Source of the DNA: Ciona intestinalis
Lineage: Eukaryota; Chordata; Ascidiacea; Phlebobranchia; Cionidae
DNA length: 64,000 nt
Direction: 5' to 3'
NCBI RefSeq assembly: GCF_000224145.3
Contig: NC_020173.2
Span: 717,624 to 781,623 of the forward strand
The notes below the pieces were generated by a model. It ran no database searches. It was not told the DNA's origin and was given only the letters and a program-made list of their open reading frames with translations. The position numbers and the translations under genes are program-made. This document shows, piece by piece, positions 13,001 to 25,000 of this stretch; the stretch's first letter is position 1, and each line of letters opens with the position of its first letter.

Positions 13001-16000
13001 AAATAGATGTTTGAAACACTCAGTTTCGACCTCGTGTAAATATATTTTGCTTAAACAGGCACACAAGTGAGACAAAGGTTCCACAACTGCGGATTGCAAC
13101 CGGATGCTGAATCACGACCTTGTGGAGCCGCTCCATCATATGCATTGTGGACATTGTGGGGATCTTGCACAGCTTCATGCGGTGGTGGACAACAATCCCG
13201 AACAAGACGTGGCGTTTGTGGAAATAGTGACCAATCTGATACGGTAGGCAAACTCGAAAGAAAGCACATTATATAACTTTCAGAAAGATAGCATTGTAAA
13301 GTACTGCTGCAGAGCAGCTTGTTATGGCTTTTGCAATCCATGTATCAAAGTTGTTTCTTTCGATAGCCTTTTTTAACAACTTCTTAACTTATATGTTTTG
13401 TCTTTAGCGTGAATGTGCTACAAACCGATGCTGCGGGCTTCTTGATTGGGAACCATGGAGTGCATGTTCTGTGAGCTGTGGCTTGGGACGTCAACAACGT
13501 GTGAGGATGGACATCTGCTCTGATGGTCGACCTGTTGCCACCGACTTCAAACAATGCAATGCTGGATGTAAGTTCAACTTTATCTACGTGTTTCTTTCAT
13601 GTATATATTAATAAAACTCTCAAATTATGTTGTATTTGTTCTTACAAGTAGTTCCCGAATTTCGAAACCAATATAATGACACACACAGTACTTACTAATC
13701 CGCTACACGCCATTGACTGTTTTCAAGCCTTTTATCCCTTTCTATAACTTCAGCCGGATCCACGAGCGAATGGACGCCATTTGGAGCTTGTCAGAATCAA
13801 TTGGGAGAAGTTGTACAGTGTGATGGTGGAACTCAATCTAGAACTCGTGTCAATACTTGCTCCGGACAAATCATTGATACCCAGGCTTGTGCAACTAACA
13901 GATGTCCATACTGGTCAGCATGGACAAGATGGACTCTTTGCTCAGTTTCCTGCTTCAGTGGTAAGTTGGTACATTCTGCGCATTTTCGAATGTATTGTTC
14001 ATATATATCACGAGGGTTGAACCGAGGTTGTTTTTTTATATACCCACTGTATGACTCCGACTCCCCACTGCATTGCTTTTACTATAATTTCCGATTTAAG
14101 GTAACAATGTTTTATGTCACTTTAGGATCCCGAACAAGACAGAGACGTTGCGTCTTGGAAACAACAACACTCACATGTCCAGGCATTGGATTTGAATCTG
14201 AGGAATGTAATGCCGGAGCTGGAGATTGGTCTGTATGGAGAAGCTGGACTGCATGCTCTGTAAGTTACATTGGTTATTGTAAATATGAACTAAAGCGTAT
14301 ATAATGCAACATATAACACATGAAGCTGTGGTTCCATTTTCTACACAAGTTTGGAGTAAAACATTGAAAAGATAACCGTAGCAGCTTGAGCGTCATAAAA
14401 TTAACAAAAAACTTATCGGACAGGCTTCATGTAACGGAGGATTCAGAAGCCGAACACGATCCCACAGATGTCAACAAGATGAGAGCCAGACCGAAGCATG
14501 CAACACACACACTGGTAAGATATATAGTAGAATGGGAGAAGGTGGGGCACCTTTTCATTCTATTTTCCTGTCCCTTTTAGTAGTAAATAAAAAACATTCA
14601 AAGAATTATAAAACCGTATCCTCACGACTCGTGTAGACAGTTGTTAATTGTTTAAAACACGATCAGGATATTTAAATATTATGTGCTAATGATGTCCCAT
14701 CTTACCCCACAGTACTATATACAATGTATATATTCAGTTTGAGAATAGAAAAAAATGTTTTAAGTGCTTTTAGAATCTTGCGATTGGAAGTTTTCTAATT
14801 TAGGCTAATTAGCCAAAGCCATTAATGGCTTTATGACGTCGCCTAAATTATACTGAAACTTTGTCATGCCGCATTTGGTGTTAAACCATTATTCTTGCTA
14901 TTATATTAAATCTTAGTTTTGCCAAAGGTTTACATTGTAGCCATTACGTGCAGGTTCCTATACTGTGTGGTCAATGTGGACATCATGCTCCAGCAGCTGC
15001 GGAGGTATGCAGACTCGAAGCCGACAACAGACATGTACACAACAACAAGAAATGGAAGAAAGAATGTGCAACACAAACCCAGGGCCATATAATGAGTGGC
15101 AATTGTGGACTCCATGTTCTGTATCATGCGGGGGTGGAAACCGTAGCAGAGTAAGTACCGCTCATGTTTAAAAATAAATCAGTCAAGCATATATTAAACT
15201 GACACCAAACCTATACTCGGTTAGCCTAACCAGCAGATCTAATAAAATATTACTTTACAACAGGCACGAACACACCCATGTGGCCTTCTAACTGAAGTGG
15301 TAACAGAGGAATGTAACACATTTAGCGGCGTTTTCACTGACTGGACTGGATGGAGTTCGTGCAGTGCTTCCTGCGGAGGAGGTTCCTCAATGAGAAGACG
15401 AGGACACACATGCGGACTTGAAGACGATATGCAACCAGGCGTAAGTCGATCGTTTAATTTTCACTTAAATACAATCATATTCAATAAATATTCAAAAACA
15501 CTTTGTGCCCCTTGCAGTGAGCAAATGTAAAAAGGTGACTTTATTTTTAGGCATGCAACACACAACCTTGCCCATATTGGTCGGGCTGGACTTCATGGAG
15601 TCAGTGCCCAGTTAGTTGCGGTCAGTCACAGGTGACCAGATCTAGGCAATGCCAAGGTGGAACCCCAGGACAAGATGGTTGTATGGGAGACTTTTTCCAA
15701 AGGCAAGATTGCTTTGCTCCACCACAATTCTGGCAAGAATGGACCGCCTACACACAGTGCTCTGCTAGTTGCAAGGGCGGAGTTCAGAGAAGGTAAGACA
15801 ACGAAGATCTTGGACACAATTCAGGAGTTTAGTGTACTTTTTGTGAAACAAGCGTCTGGTAACTGGTCTTTGGGTTTTATTGTGAATTTTTTAATATTTA
15901 TATGGGTATTTGTTTCTTTCTAGATTCCGATCCCACTCTTGTCAGGATAGCGAAGTAGAGACTGTTGAGTGTTACACCACCCCTGGATCCAATGGAATGA

Positions 16001-17320
16001 ATTGGCTGCGTATAGTGCACTGCACTGCTTCATGTGGAGGTGGGGTTGCCCGAAGAACAAGAACACACACTTGTGGAGAGAGGCCACAACAAGAAACCAT
16101 TGAATGCAACACATTCCCAGGTTTGTAGGAATATAATAACACGCTGTAGTTTAGCGAGCGAGAACAGCGTTCCTAAATTTGCACAATACGTATAGGTGCA
16201 TTCGGTCTATGGACACAATGGAGCGCTTGTACCAAGACTTGCGGTGGTGGACGAAAATCAAGAAGCCGAACACAAAGCTGCACTGGACAAATCGTCTCGG
16301 ACTCCACCGTTTGCAACGATAACCCGTGTGCTATCTGGGATGGTTGGAGCACATGGGGACCATGCAGCGCATCATGCGGTGATGGAATCAAGGTAAGAAT
16401 GCGGTTTTAGTCAGCCTTCATAAATATCAGCTCTTTAACTCAAAAAAACACATATAAGTTTGAGTATATTCTTACAATTGTGTTTCTTATTAGACCCGCT
16501 CAAGAAAATGCCGCGGAGGAGCAGCTGGAACAAGTCTTTGCCTCGGAGGAGAAACTCGCTCTACAGCATGCAATGCAGGCAAGTTAGCATAAATAAAGGG
16601 CTAACAACTATGATATAGATGTGGCATGTAAGCCACGCAAGTTCACGAACTCTCCGAATACACAAGTCTTACTAACAATATCGTTACAGGACCTTGCTGT
16701 GACTTTGGATGGAGTGGTTGGAGTGCGTGCTGTCTTGATGGCACCAGCCCCATCCGTCTGCAGGTTCGTCTCCGTGGTAATGGATGTACACAACGGTGGG
16801 AAAATGTAACAAGAATCTGTCCACCTGGCACGAGGGTTATTAATGTGCAATGGTAAGTTTCACCTAATATAAAGTGATGCAAATATACCATACGTGGTTC
16901 TTTTATACTGTTTGTTCTAAAAGGTTCAATAAACACCTCAATATACAGTAGGGTGGGGGAAGACGGGACACCTTCTTATTCTATTTTCTCGTCTCATAAG
17001 CTAGTATAAACAAAAAAACATTCAAAAAATTATAAAACTGTATCTTTACGGCTCATATAAAGCGTTGTTAATTGTTTAAAACACAATCAGGATATTTGAA
17101 TATTATCTGTTAAAGGTGTCCTGTATTCCCCCATGCTACTATATAGTTAAATCTTAATTATACAAATATCATAACATTTCGATACAAAAAAAAACTATTT
17201 TCAAATGTCAGTTTGATTCACAGCACCTTAATCTGTTTATTTTACAGCACCAACCACACACCATTGTTCCAACAAAGTGAGCGCCGCCGACGAAGATCTG
17301 TAGAGATTGAAATGCCTTAA
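7013..17320 (+). CDS. secreted protein with about 29 thrombospondin type-1 repeats
   Basis: Predicted 1645 residues in 31 coding exons: 7013-7190, 7409-7533, 7605-7773, 8155-8211, 8470-8781, 9053-9194, 9407-9543, 9637-9767, 9847-9957, 10106-10181, 10387-10537, 10695-10933, 10993-11093, 11287-11401, 11740-11930, 12061-12326, 12492-12699, 12773-12893, 13059-13243, 13408-13567, 13754-13960, 14126-14259, 14424-14514, 14954-15150, 15264-15440, 15551-15792, 15924-16120, 16196-16392, 16494-16578, 16690-16852, 17248-17320. The protein starts with a signal peptide ([19 protein letters not shown]) and a mucin-like Thr/Ala stretch, then a Cys-containing region and a second Thr/Pro-rich linker in exon 5. 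From exon 6 on it is thrombospondin type-1 repeats with WxxW and CSxSCGGG cores, the usual C-mannosylation and O-fucosylation sites. It ends with a basic RRRRR cluster that could be a furin site. Donors at 9195 and 16579 are GC. An acceptor at 6981-6982 shows a non-coding first exon upstream. Likely an extracellular matrix or mucosal protein; no orthologue named. Confidence 0.85.
8285..8314 (+). other. possible 30-nt cassette exon in the TSP1-repeat gene
   Basis: A good acceptor (TTTTATCAG) and donor (CAT|GTAAGT) bracket 30 nt that would add about ten residues ([10 protein letters not shown]) after the exon ending at 8211. Joined directly to the next exon at 8470 it makes TGA, whereas skipping it keeps the whole 31-exon frame open. 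It is therefore either unused, a stop-introducing alternative exon, or used together with a tiny exon in the CAG repeat at 8400-8410. Confidence 0.3.
11421..11568 (-). mobile_element. MITE copy (Cimi-1-like)
   Basis: Short copy with the family's GGGGGAAGACGGGACACC and GGTGTCCCATCTCCCCCACC ends, in an intron of the TSP1-repeat gene. The internal sequence runs in the reverse of the orientation called plus here. Confidence 0.85.
14526..14716 (+). mobile_element. MITE copy (Cimi-1-like)
   Basis: Copy of the family in an intron of the TSP1-repeat gene, with somewhat diverged ends (AATGGGAGAAGGTGGGGCACC and CCCATCTTACCCCAC) and TATA-rich flanks on both sides. Confidence 0.8.
14802..14850. repeat. 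nested palindrome in an intron
   Basis: A perfect 18-bp palindrome, AAAGCCATTAATGGCTTT, is nested inside outer arms TTTAGGC and GCCTAAA. It lies in the intron just downstream of a MITE copy and is unrelated to it. Function unknown; it could be the core of a very small inverted-repeat element. Confidence 0.55.
16948..17141 (+). mobile_element. MITE copy (Cimi-1-like)
   Basis: Well-kept copy in the last intron of the TSP1-repeat gene. The left end reads GGGTGGGGGAAGACGGGACA; the right end is more worn. Confidence 0.85.
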
Positions 17321-17358
17321 ATATCGTTGAATGCGAGCATTCATCTTTCAGCATTACT

Positions 17359-17364
17359 AATAAA
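17359..17364 (+). terminator. poly(A) signal of the TSP1-repeat gene
   Basis: Canonical AATAAA 39 bases after the stop codon, followed by a T/G-rich stretch. It fits a very short 3' UTR. Confidence 0.65.
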
Positions 17365-18054
17365 GTTTTGGTGTTTTTCATTGCAAGTTAAAAACGGTCA
17401 TGTAACTTCACAAATAGTCAACGCTGTGCCAATCACACAAATTCCCACTTTTTAATCAGCATAAAATGTAGATATTCCATGTCAATCATAAAACCAATAC
17501 GAGCAACACGGTGCCCCAACTCTTTTCAATCCAAAAAATGCGTTTTCTTGGTGGTTTGGTTTGTTTTTTGATTTGTTTGTGTTGGATGTTTGATTTTTTG
17601 TATATACGATCGGTTGCTGCACATAATATAAATGCTTTTACTTTGAGCACATATTGAATGACTAATAAAGTAATACGCGTGAAAAAAGTAGTGTCAATGT
17701 AAAACGAACGATGCTTAGACAGTTCAGAAGAAGTTTTAGTTTTATTGAAAAAATACGATATTTCATCATTTTATTCAGATTCGGAAACACGTGTGTATAA
17801 TGTTAATGGTTTACGCCTCTTGCTAAATATTGAATGCGAATACTCAATGAGTCGGTGGTTGGCAAATGCGAAACTCATATTATTCTCGCTTTGGTTGCTA
17901 GAGCTCCTTAATAAAGACACTTTACCGCCTTACTCCAACCCAACTGTCATTAAATGATTGTCCTTGACCTGATCTCACAAAACCATCTTATCTAGATCGT
18001 AATACCAAACGAAAATTAAAAAAATAAGACTAGTTTTCAGCTGTCTATCATATC

Positions 18055-18233
18055 GTAGGGTGGGAAAACCGGGACAACTTTAGCACATAATATCCAAATA
18101 TCTCGATTGTATTTTAAATAGTTAACAACAGTCTATTAGAGTTGTAAGGATAAGATTTTATAATACCTTGAGTGTTTACTAGTAAATAAGGGACGAGAAA
18201 TAGAATAAACAATTGTCCCATCTTCCCCCACTG
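18055..18233 (-). mobile_element. MITE copy (Cimi-1-like)
   Basis: Copy of the family with worn ends (GTAGGGTGGGAAAACCGGGAC and GTCCCATCTTCCCCCAC) between the convergent TSP1-repeat and GH63-like genes. Confidence 0.8.
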
Positions 18234-19104
18234 ATATTCACGTTTTACCTTCAACTGAATTTCATTCCACTGCCAAACTACATATCCTTAACAGTGCCTA
18301 TACGCAACCTTAAATAATCTTAATTTTTACCAAGGTCAAAAATCCTTACACATCATTTCCTATACTTTTACCACAGCACATACTAAATCAACGCTCATCT
18401 CTGTGAATCATCCTATAATATCTGAAGGTTAACGGTCATGCCTTATATCGAATAAAGACTTCTGTCTTATCCACAGGCTTGGTATAACGACAGATGCGTG
18501 TTATAATCTTTAAATTTATTTTATCTTTGACATATGTTTCTAAATTATTAATCTCTTTAATTTTCTCTTTTCTTTTTATATTAAGCATGGATTTAGTGGG
18601 CACCCTTTATTGCGGAGCACTACGCTGGCGGAGATCAACGTTCTTTGGCAGAGACTAGAGATTAAAAATACTTTCATCTTATGGCAATCATCTGCAGACA
18701 ACTGGATAAACGCTCATCACATTTTGGAACTGGCACTTTTACTCATTAAAAAGATAAATGAATCTATCAGTGTTTACAACTGTTATTTGTTAACGATTTG
18801 TAAACTTTCTTTTAGGAAATTTTGTTTTTTCATTATGACCGAAATTTTGAATAAAAAAAGCTGACTACCTCATTGAACGAGTAGTTTTCCACACTTTTTT
18901 TAAATGCATTGTAACATTCTTTAAATATTTGCAAGCTACTGTGAGTTTCTTCCTATAGGGTTTTACAGTCGTATTTTTTAACCTATACACCTTCATTTAA
19001 TATATTTTCAACGTGATATTAACTGTTTTCCTGTTAATTCCCATATCTTAAAACTGTTCATTAAACATAACCTTTGTTATTGTAGTCGAAGATACAAATA
19101 AATC

Positions 19105-19451
19105 CGGCGCCGTGGTATAGTGGTTAGCGCGCCTGCCTGTAACCCAGGTAGTGGGTTCAAGGCTCGACGCTGCTACCATTGTTGGCGTATGTGTCCTTGG
19201 GCAAGACACTTAACGGAAATTGCTCCAATCCAGTGGTCACTAATGGGTTGTCTAAATTATCAGGCATACATAAAAAAAATCCCAAAAAATAATCNNNNNN
19301 NNNNNNNNNNNNNNNNNNNNNNNNNNNNNNNNNNNNNNNNNNNNCAAAGTAACATACATAGTAACTCGTAAGCTGGCATGGGGTGTTAAACCCGTGTTAT
19401 AACGACTGTCGTTTTCCGGCCACGCGAGGATAAAGTAAGTTACATTCATTC
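19105..19451 (+). mobile_element. tRNA-derived SINE (Cics-1-like), interrupted by a gap
   Basis: The 5' head is tRNA-like, with an A-box-like TGGTATAGTGG and a B-box-like GGGTTCAAGGC, followed by a body carrying GTGTCCTTGGGCAAGACAC and a 3' end with GTAACTCGTAAGCTGGCA, TTATAACGACTGTCGTTTTC and CACGCGAGGATAAAG. Fifty N (19295-19344) sit in the A-rich middle. The same parts recur in several other copies in this window, which defines the family. Confidence 0.85.
19295..19344. other. assembly gap (50 N)
   Basis: A run of N inside a SINE copy; probably a scaffold gap of conventional length. Confidence 0.98.
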
Positions 19452-19620
19452 AAATGTTTAGTTATGTACGCCAGTGTAAAATCAAAAATGTCGCTGCCAC
19501 TTGGGGATAAACACGTGTCATTCATTTTATGCCGTATTATATTCTTTGTTGACATGTGACATGAAATAATTATTCAGTCATAAAATGTCCATAAAAGACT
19601 TGGTACGAACTGATGTTAGA

Positions 19621-19626
19621 TTTATT
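19621..19626 (-). terminator. candidate poly(A) signal of the GH63-like gene
   Basis: AATAAA on the minus strand about 215 bases beyond the stop codon of the GH63-like gene. Position only; no transcript evidence. Confidence 0.4.
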
Positions 19627-19838
19627 ATGCAGTGATCACATATGTTAACGAATAAGGTAGTTACAATACGTATACTTTAGAAGTGCTAGTAAAGATAAAA
19701 CGCATGTGTTAATTGGAACTAAGTGCAATATTACTGCTACCATAACACACATCATACACAAAAATGTACGAAGGAATATATTCATGATTAAAAGTTGGTA
19801 CCTATTCTGTGTATAATGATATACTGAGTATATACAAA

Positions 19839-22048
19839 CTAAGCGAACATCCTTTCAATGCAATTCACAACGACAGCTGTCCAACCAGTTTGGTGACTGA
19901 AAAACAAATCAGATCATTTAATAGATTTAATTTTCCTAATCGTTTTGTTGAATAAAGTAAAACATGTTATTGTTATCTGTCACACCTTTGCCAATTATAT
20001 ATATATAGTAAAGTGGGGGAAGATGGGACACCTTTTCATTCTATTTTCTCGTCCAACTAGGTAGTAAACTAAGAACATTTAAAGAATAATAAAACTGTAC
20101 CCTCACGTCTTCCATAGACTGTTGTTAATTGTATAAAACACGATCAGGATATTTGGTTATTATGTGCTAAATGTGCCCAGTATTTAGTTTTATCCAAAAC
20201 ACTAAGATATTGACATGCGAAAAATAGGCAAGAGTTAATAGGTGTTAAATTGGTGATGAAATAAGCAAAAACAAAAGTTGTAATATGATGTATAAAAAGT
20301 TTCTGTGGCAAAGAAACTAGCACAGCCAGTTAATTTCGGTAGGTTAACTACAAGTTGCAGAATACTAATAATATATAAATAAATATACATTTTTGTTTCA
20401 TCTTCCCCCACTTTGTATTTGTATAGGTGTTCATTGACCTTAATCAGTTTGTTTTTTAATTCAATAATTTCTACATAAAGGTATTTTGTTATTATACTGT
20501 TATTTTATACAGAACTAGTTATCATATCCAGTTAAAGTATATTAGGGTTTCTGAGCTGCCATTTCTAGGCTGGCATTCATTTGGTTTAAACCAAAATCCA
20601 GCTCTGGTTTTTTTATAAAGAACTAGTTATCATATGGAGTTTACCTTGCACCGCAACCCCTACCACTCTCAGCATGAAAATATTCATAGAAGAGAACCAG
20701 ATCTTTCCAGAACTTATCCTTGGCATAAGTATCATTGTCACCATGGCACGGTCTGCGTCCGGTCACTGGATCCGGTTCGAATAACGAAACCAACCTTCTG
20801 CTGATCTCCTTCGCTACATCCTATATTTTTAAAACATTTTTACCAGATTATCATATTTTTATAAATTATAATATAAGTATAGCATTTTTTAAAAATTAAT
20901 TTACATTAAGATTGAAAGCAACAGTATTTACATTCTGTGAAAAAATGCACATTCTGTGAAAAAAATGTACATTAAATTTTTTTAGTATTTAAGAAATATA
21001 GTAACCCTCTACAAAGTTTTTTCCGTTATCAGGAAAATGATATTTAAATATAAACTTATCTATATTTCAGCGGAAAGAAACTTTACTTATCAATAAACAT
21101 AAAGGTTACATGTTACCCCCAAAACACAAGAAAACAAATTTCAAACACAAAATAATCAAACTACTCTTACCTTAAGTCTCATAAAGTTACCAGATCCAGT
21201 TGGACATTCAACTTTTAGTTTTTCACCATAGAAGTAATCATAACGTTCAAGTGCTTCAATGATAAGGTAGTTCACTGAAATATAGAAATAAATGCATAAA
21301 TGCATAAATGAATAACTTACTATATCCTCGCGTGGCCGGAAAACGACAGTCATTATAACACGGATGTTCATACACCTCCTGCCAGCTTACGAGTTACCAA
21401 GTATGTTACTTTTTTGGGTGAATTTTATTTTTTGATTGTCTTGCTAAAAGACACATTCGCCCAGTCGCCCACAATGGTAGCAACAGCGATCCATTACTTA
21501 TAAATTAGATACAGGCGTACTCACCAACTATGCTCTGGCGCAGAGCACAGTTGTAAATAATTTTCACAACAGCACCTATTTGTAATCCAGATGTACATTT
21601 ATATGGCACAGAAACTAGCATTGTAACAGTGGTTAAAGTGAGTGTGTATGTTTTAAGCAAAACACTAAAAAGTAATTATTTCTATCACCTAATGATGTCT
21701 TATGAGTTACTGTATTAGCAGCAATACTTAAAAGGGAAAAAATCACCAACAAAGTTACACTCATAGTAACTGGTAAGCAGACACAATGTGCATAAATTAA
21801 GTCATTAATGTTACAACTGTGCAGCCATTCCACCATGGGAAAATAAAATGGCTCTCACATAAATTCTAAGCCATAAAATAACAAAGAAATTACCACAAAG
21901 CCAAATAGGACCACGCCAGTTACTGTTTCCACCAAACAAATAAGTGTTGGATTCACCAGGAACGTAATCAACCCTATGTTCAGATCCATCAACAAACATC
22001 ACGAATGGTTTGTTCTGGTGAACCTAGGCATATATTCGTATTCAGTAT

Positions 22049-22091
<43 letters not shown>

Positions 22092-25000
22092 GCGCATGGG
22101 GGAAGACGGGATACCTTTAGCAGATAATATCCCAATACTTTGATCGTGTTTTAAACAATTAAACAACGGTCTATGTGAGTCGTGAGGATACGGTTTTATA
22201 ATTCCTTGAAAGTTCTTTGTTTACCACCAAATGGGACGAGAAAATAGGATGAGAAAATGCCCCATCTTCCCCACCCTACTATATATCTGAACAAATTGCG
22301 CATCAGTTGATTTCGAAGTGCTAGCACGCTGATAAACATCCCATGGTTCTGACATGCCTTGGGACAATTTAAAACATAAATTATTAAAACAAAAACAATC
22401 ACTACAAAGTTGCATGAGTATTATAAGCAAGCATGAGGTGTATGAAACAGAATTCCTGTTTTCTAACTTCTTCAGAAGTTGCCCTGCCGTGTGAGGCTAA
22501 ACAGGTGATATTAATTTGTTAATTAAGTATTATAATCAAGTGAGGTAGAGTCGGCTTGTTTGAACAATACTATAATGCCAGCATTGTGGGAACATATGTT
22601 TCGAACAAGACACTATTGCTCCAAGCCAGTGGTCCTACATGGGTTGACTAAATTTGAAGCAATACTGAAAAAACTTACGCATGAACAAGAAAAAAGTTAC
22701 ATTCATTCCTAATTTCAGTAAAATTTTATTGTAGAAAAAAAAAAAATTTTTTATTGTAGTAAAGTAGAAATAATATACGGACATAACTTATAGATAAACA
22801 ATATACACACATACCTTTGACAACGATCGAATCCCATACGGAGACAAAAACTCGTTTTCGTCTAGTAAATATTTGAGTAAACATTTAAGTTGTGCAAGTG
22901 TTGGTATGGCAAGTAATATTCGACTTGGTTTTCCATCGCTCGAAACTTCCTCAGTCATGAAAGTTATCTGGGAAAATAATCAAAGATGTCTTTACTGTTA
23001 TGGTCCATAAGAGAATCAAAAACTTTATCGGAAGTAAAAAACCTAAAACTTGAAAAGGATTCAATCTATTACAAATAATGATTTTTCAGTTGATTTTGTT
23101 TTACATTTATGGTATGAAGGGTGATACACACTTAACAGCAATTGTTCCAACCCAGTGGTCACTAATGGGTTGTCCAAATTACCAACCATACATAAAAAAA
23201 TGAAAAAATCCAAAATATAATCATACACAAGGTTACTGTTATATGGTTGTTATCTGGCACGAGGTGTATAAACACCTGTGTTATAATGATTGTCGTTTTT
23301 TGCCCACAAGACGATAAGCAAGTTACATTCATTTAATATTCCAACAAACCAGAACATACCCGAGACTGCAGATCTTTCCTGTTGGTTAAAAACCACTCCG
23401 TCCTCTTTTTAAAGCCGGGTAGTTGATGTGTGTTCTCACCATCCAATACAAGGCAAGCATACAGAGGGATCAAACCAACCATGGAACGAACCCTCAATGG
23501 TTGAGATGAATCACGAAACCTCAAGACATCGTAGTAAAATCCTTCTTCTTCATCCCACAAACCTATTTCAAGTATTCAGTTCGGTTAAACATTAAAGCAT
23601 GTTTGTTCTGTTAAACAAATAAAACACAAAAAAATAAATTAATTGTCTAAGATTAATAAATATATTTATCTATTAAAAAGGAGAAATATATTTATCTATT
23701 AAAAAGGAGAAATATATTTATCTATTAAAAAGGAAACTTTTAAAGGGAGAATATTTTTATGAAATTGAGTTTACTGAATTAGTGTAACATAGATTAATGT
23801 TTATTTTGTATTGCTAACTTGTATATGATCATTTTCTAAGCCTCTAAGCTACCATACCAGTTCGAACATCACTCAAAGCTTACAATACTAAATCCTAATA
23901 AAAATATTAATAAGTTCCATGTCTCTTCGATTACCATAGAAAAGATTTAAAAGTAGATTCTGGCAGCAAAGATTTAACAGACGAAACAGCAGTTGTAACA
24001 AACACGCTTACAGTTAAAAACATATTTACATTTGATTGAAAGAAAATAAAAGTGGTCGCTAATTGTCCACTAAAGTTTTAAATAGCCAAGATACCACCAT
24101 ACAGCGTTACCTTCTCCATTGCCAGCAGCATTCATTGCATCAACAATCATAATGAAATGTTCAAAGAACTTGCTGGCCATGTCTTCATATGAAGCATCAT
24201 GCATTGCAAGCTCAAGTGCCATATCCAACATCACTACACAGAAGAATGCCATCCATGCTGTTCCATCAGCCTGCAAAACATTCATTTATGAACAATTTTT
24301 ACCAAGTTTAGCATGGATTTTGCTAGTTAATAAGCAAATGTATAGCATACTCTATAGCATACACAAAGCATACTTTGGAAAGTTGTAATACATTACTTTA
24401 AACATCAATCATTGTGAGTGACTTTGACAAAAACTTGGCAACAAATTAGCAGGAAGTTCTATGTGTTCTGATACGTAAAGCATTTGTGACTACACTTTCA
24501 TCAATTTACCAACAAGGTTGATTCTTAATCAAACTTGAATCTTGTTACTGTTTAAATATCGGGACATTTGTGATTATTAAAATAAGTATAAATTAAGTTT
24601 TCTTAAGTATTTTAAAACATGTTTAAGTAACTACTGTGTTGCACTAAATAGAGTTTCTTATCATCAACAAAGCAGTGCAAGCCATCAGCACAAACTTAAC
24701 TTTAATATGAAAAGGTTGAGCAAAAAAAATTCAATGTGAATAAAATAAAAAGGTTGTGCAAAAATGTTTATGTGGAACATATGCTGTTATAACATGGGTG
24801 TCTAACATTTCATAAACTTTAAGCCCTCTTACAAGTTACCACAGATGTAACCATGTGTGTTAATGCTTCTATAATAAGACTGAATATTTGTTTTAGTTAT
24901 AAGGCAGGCAATTAATCAAAAAGTTTGATCAAAAAACCATAAACTTGTTTAATATTAATACCTGTTCCAGATGGCCACCAGTGGGTAATGGTTTGGATCT

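Larger units (their letters stand above)
17365..19838. other. intergenic DNA between two convergent genes
   Basis: Holds a MITE (18055-18233), a SINE with an assembly gap (19105-19451) and the probable 3' UTR of the minus-strand GH63-like gene. The open frames at 17745-17957 and 18610-18864 have no splice partners or recognisable domains. Confidence 0.6.

Noticed and set aside
12563-13341. Several 60-120-codon frames on both strands within the TSP1-repeat gene
   Set aside because: They are other-frame shadows of the Cys-rich repeats; the phase-consistent exon chain explains the region.
18610-18864. 84-codon plus-strand frame between the convergent genes
   Set aside because: No domain, no start context or splice partners; composition changes to AT-rich within the frame.
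19105-19190. Apparent tRNA gene with A and B boxes
   Set aside because: It is the head of a SINE: the same head-body-tail structure recurs several times, and the sequence does not close into a proper tRNA cloverleaf end.
20641-20643. TAA at 20641 as the stop of the GH63-like gene
   Set aside because: It lies in the intron after donor AAG|GTAAAC; splicing to 19896 adds the conserved SHQTGWTA ending and keeps the total frame.
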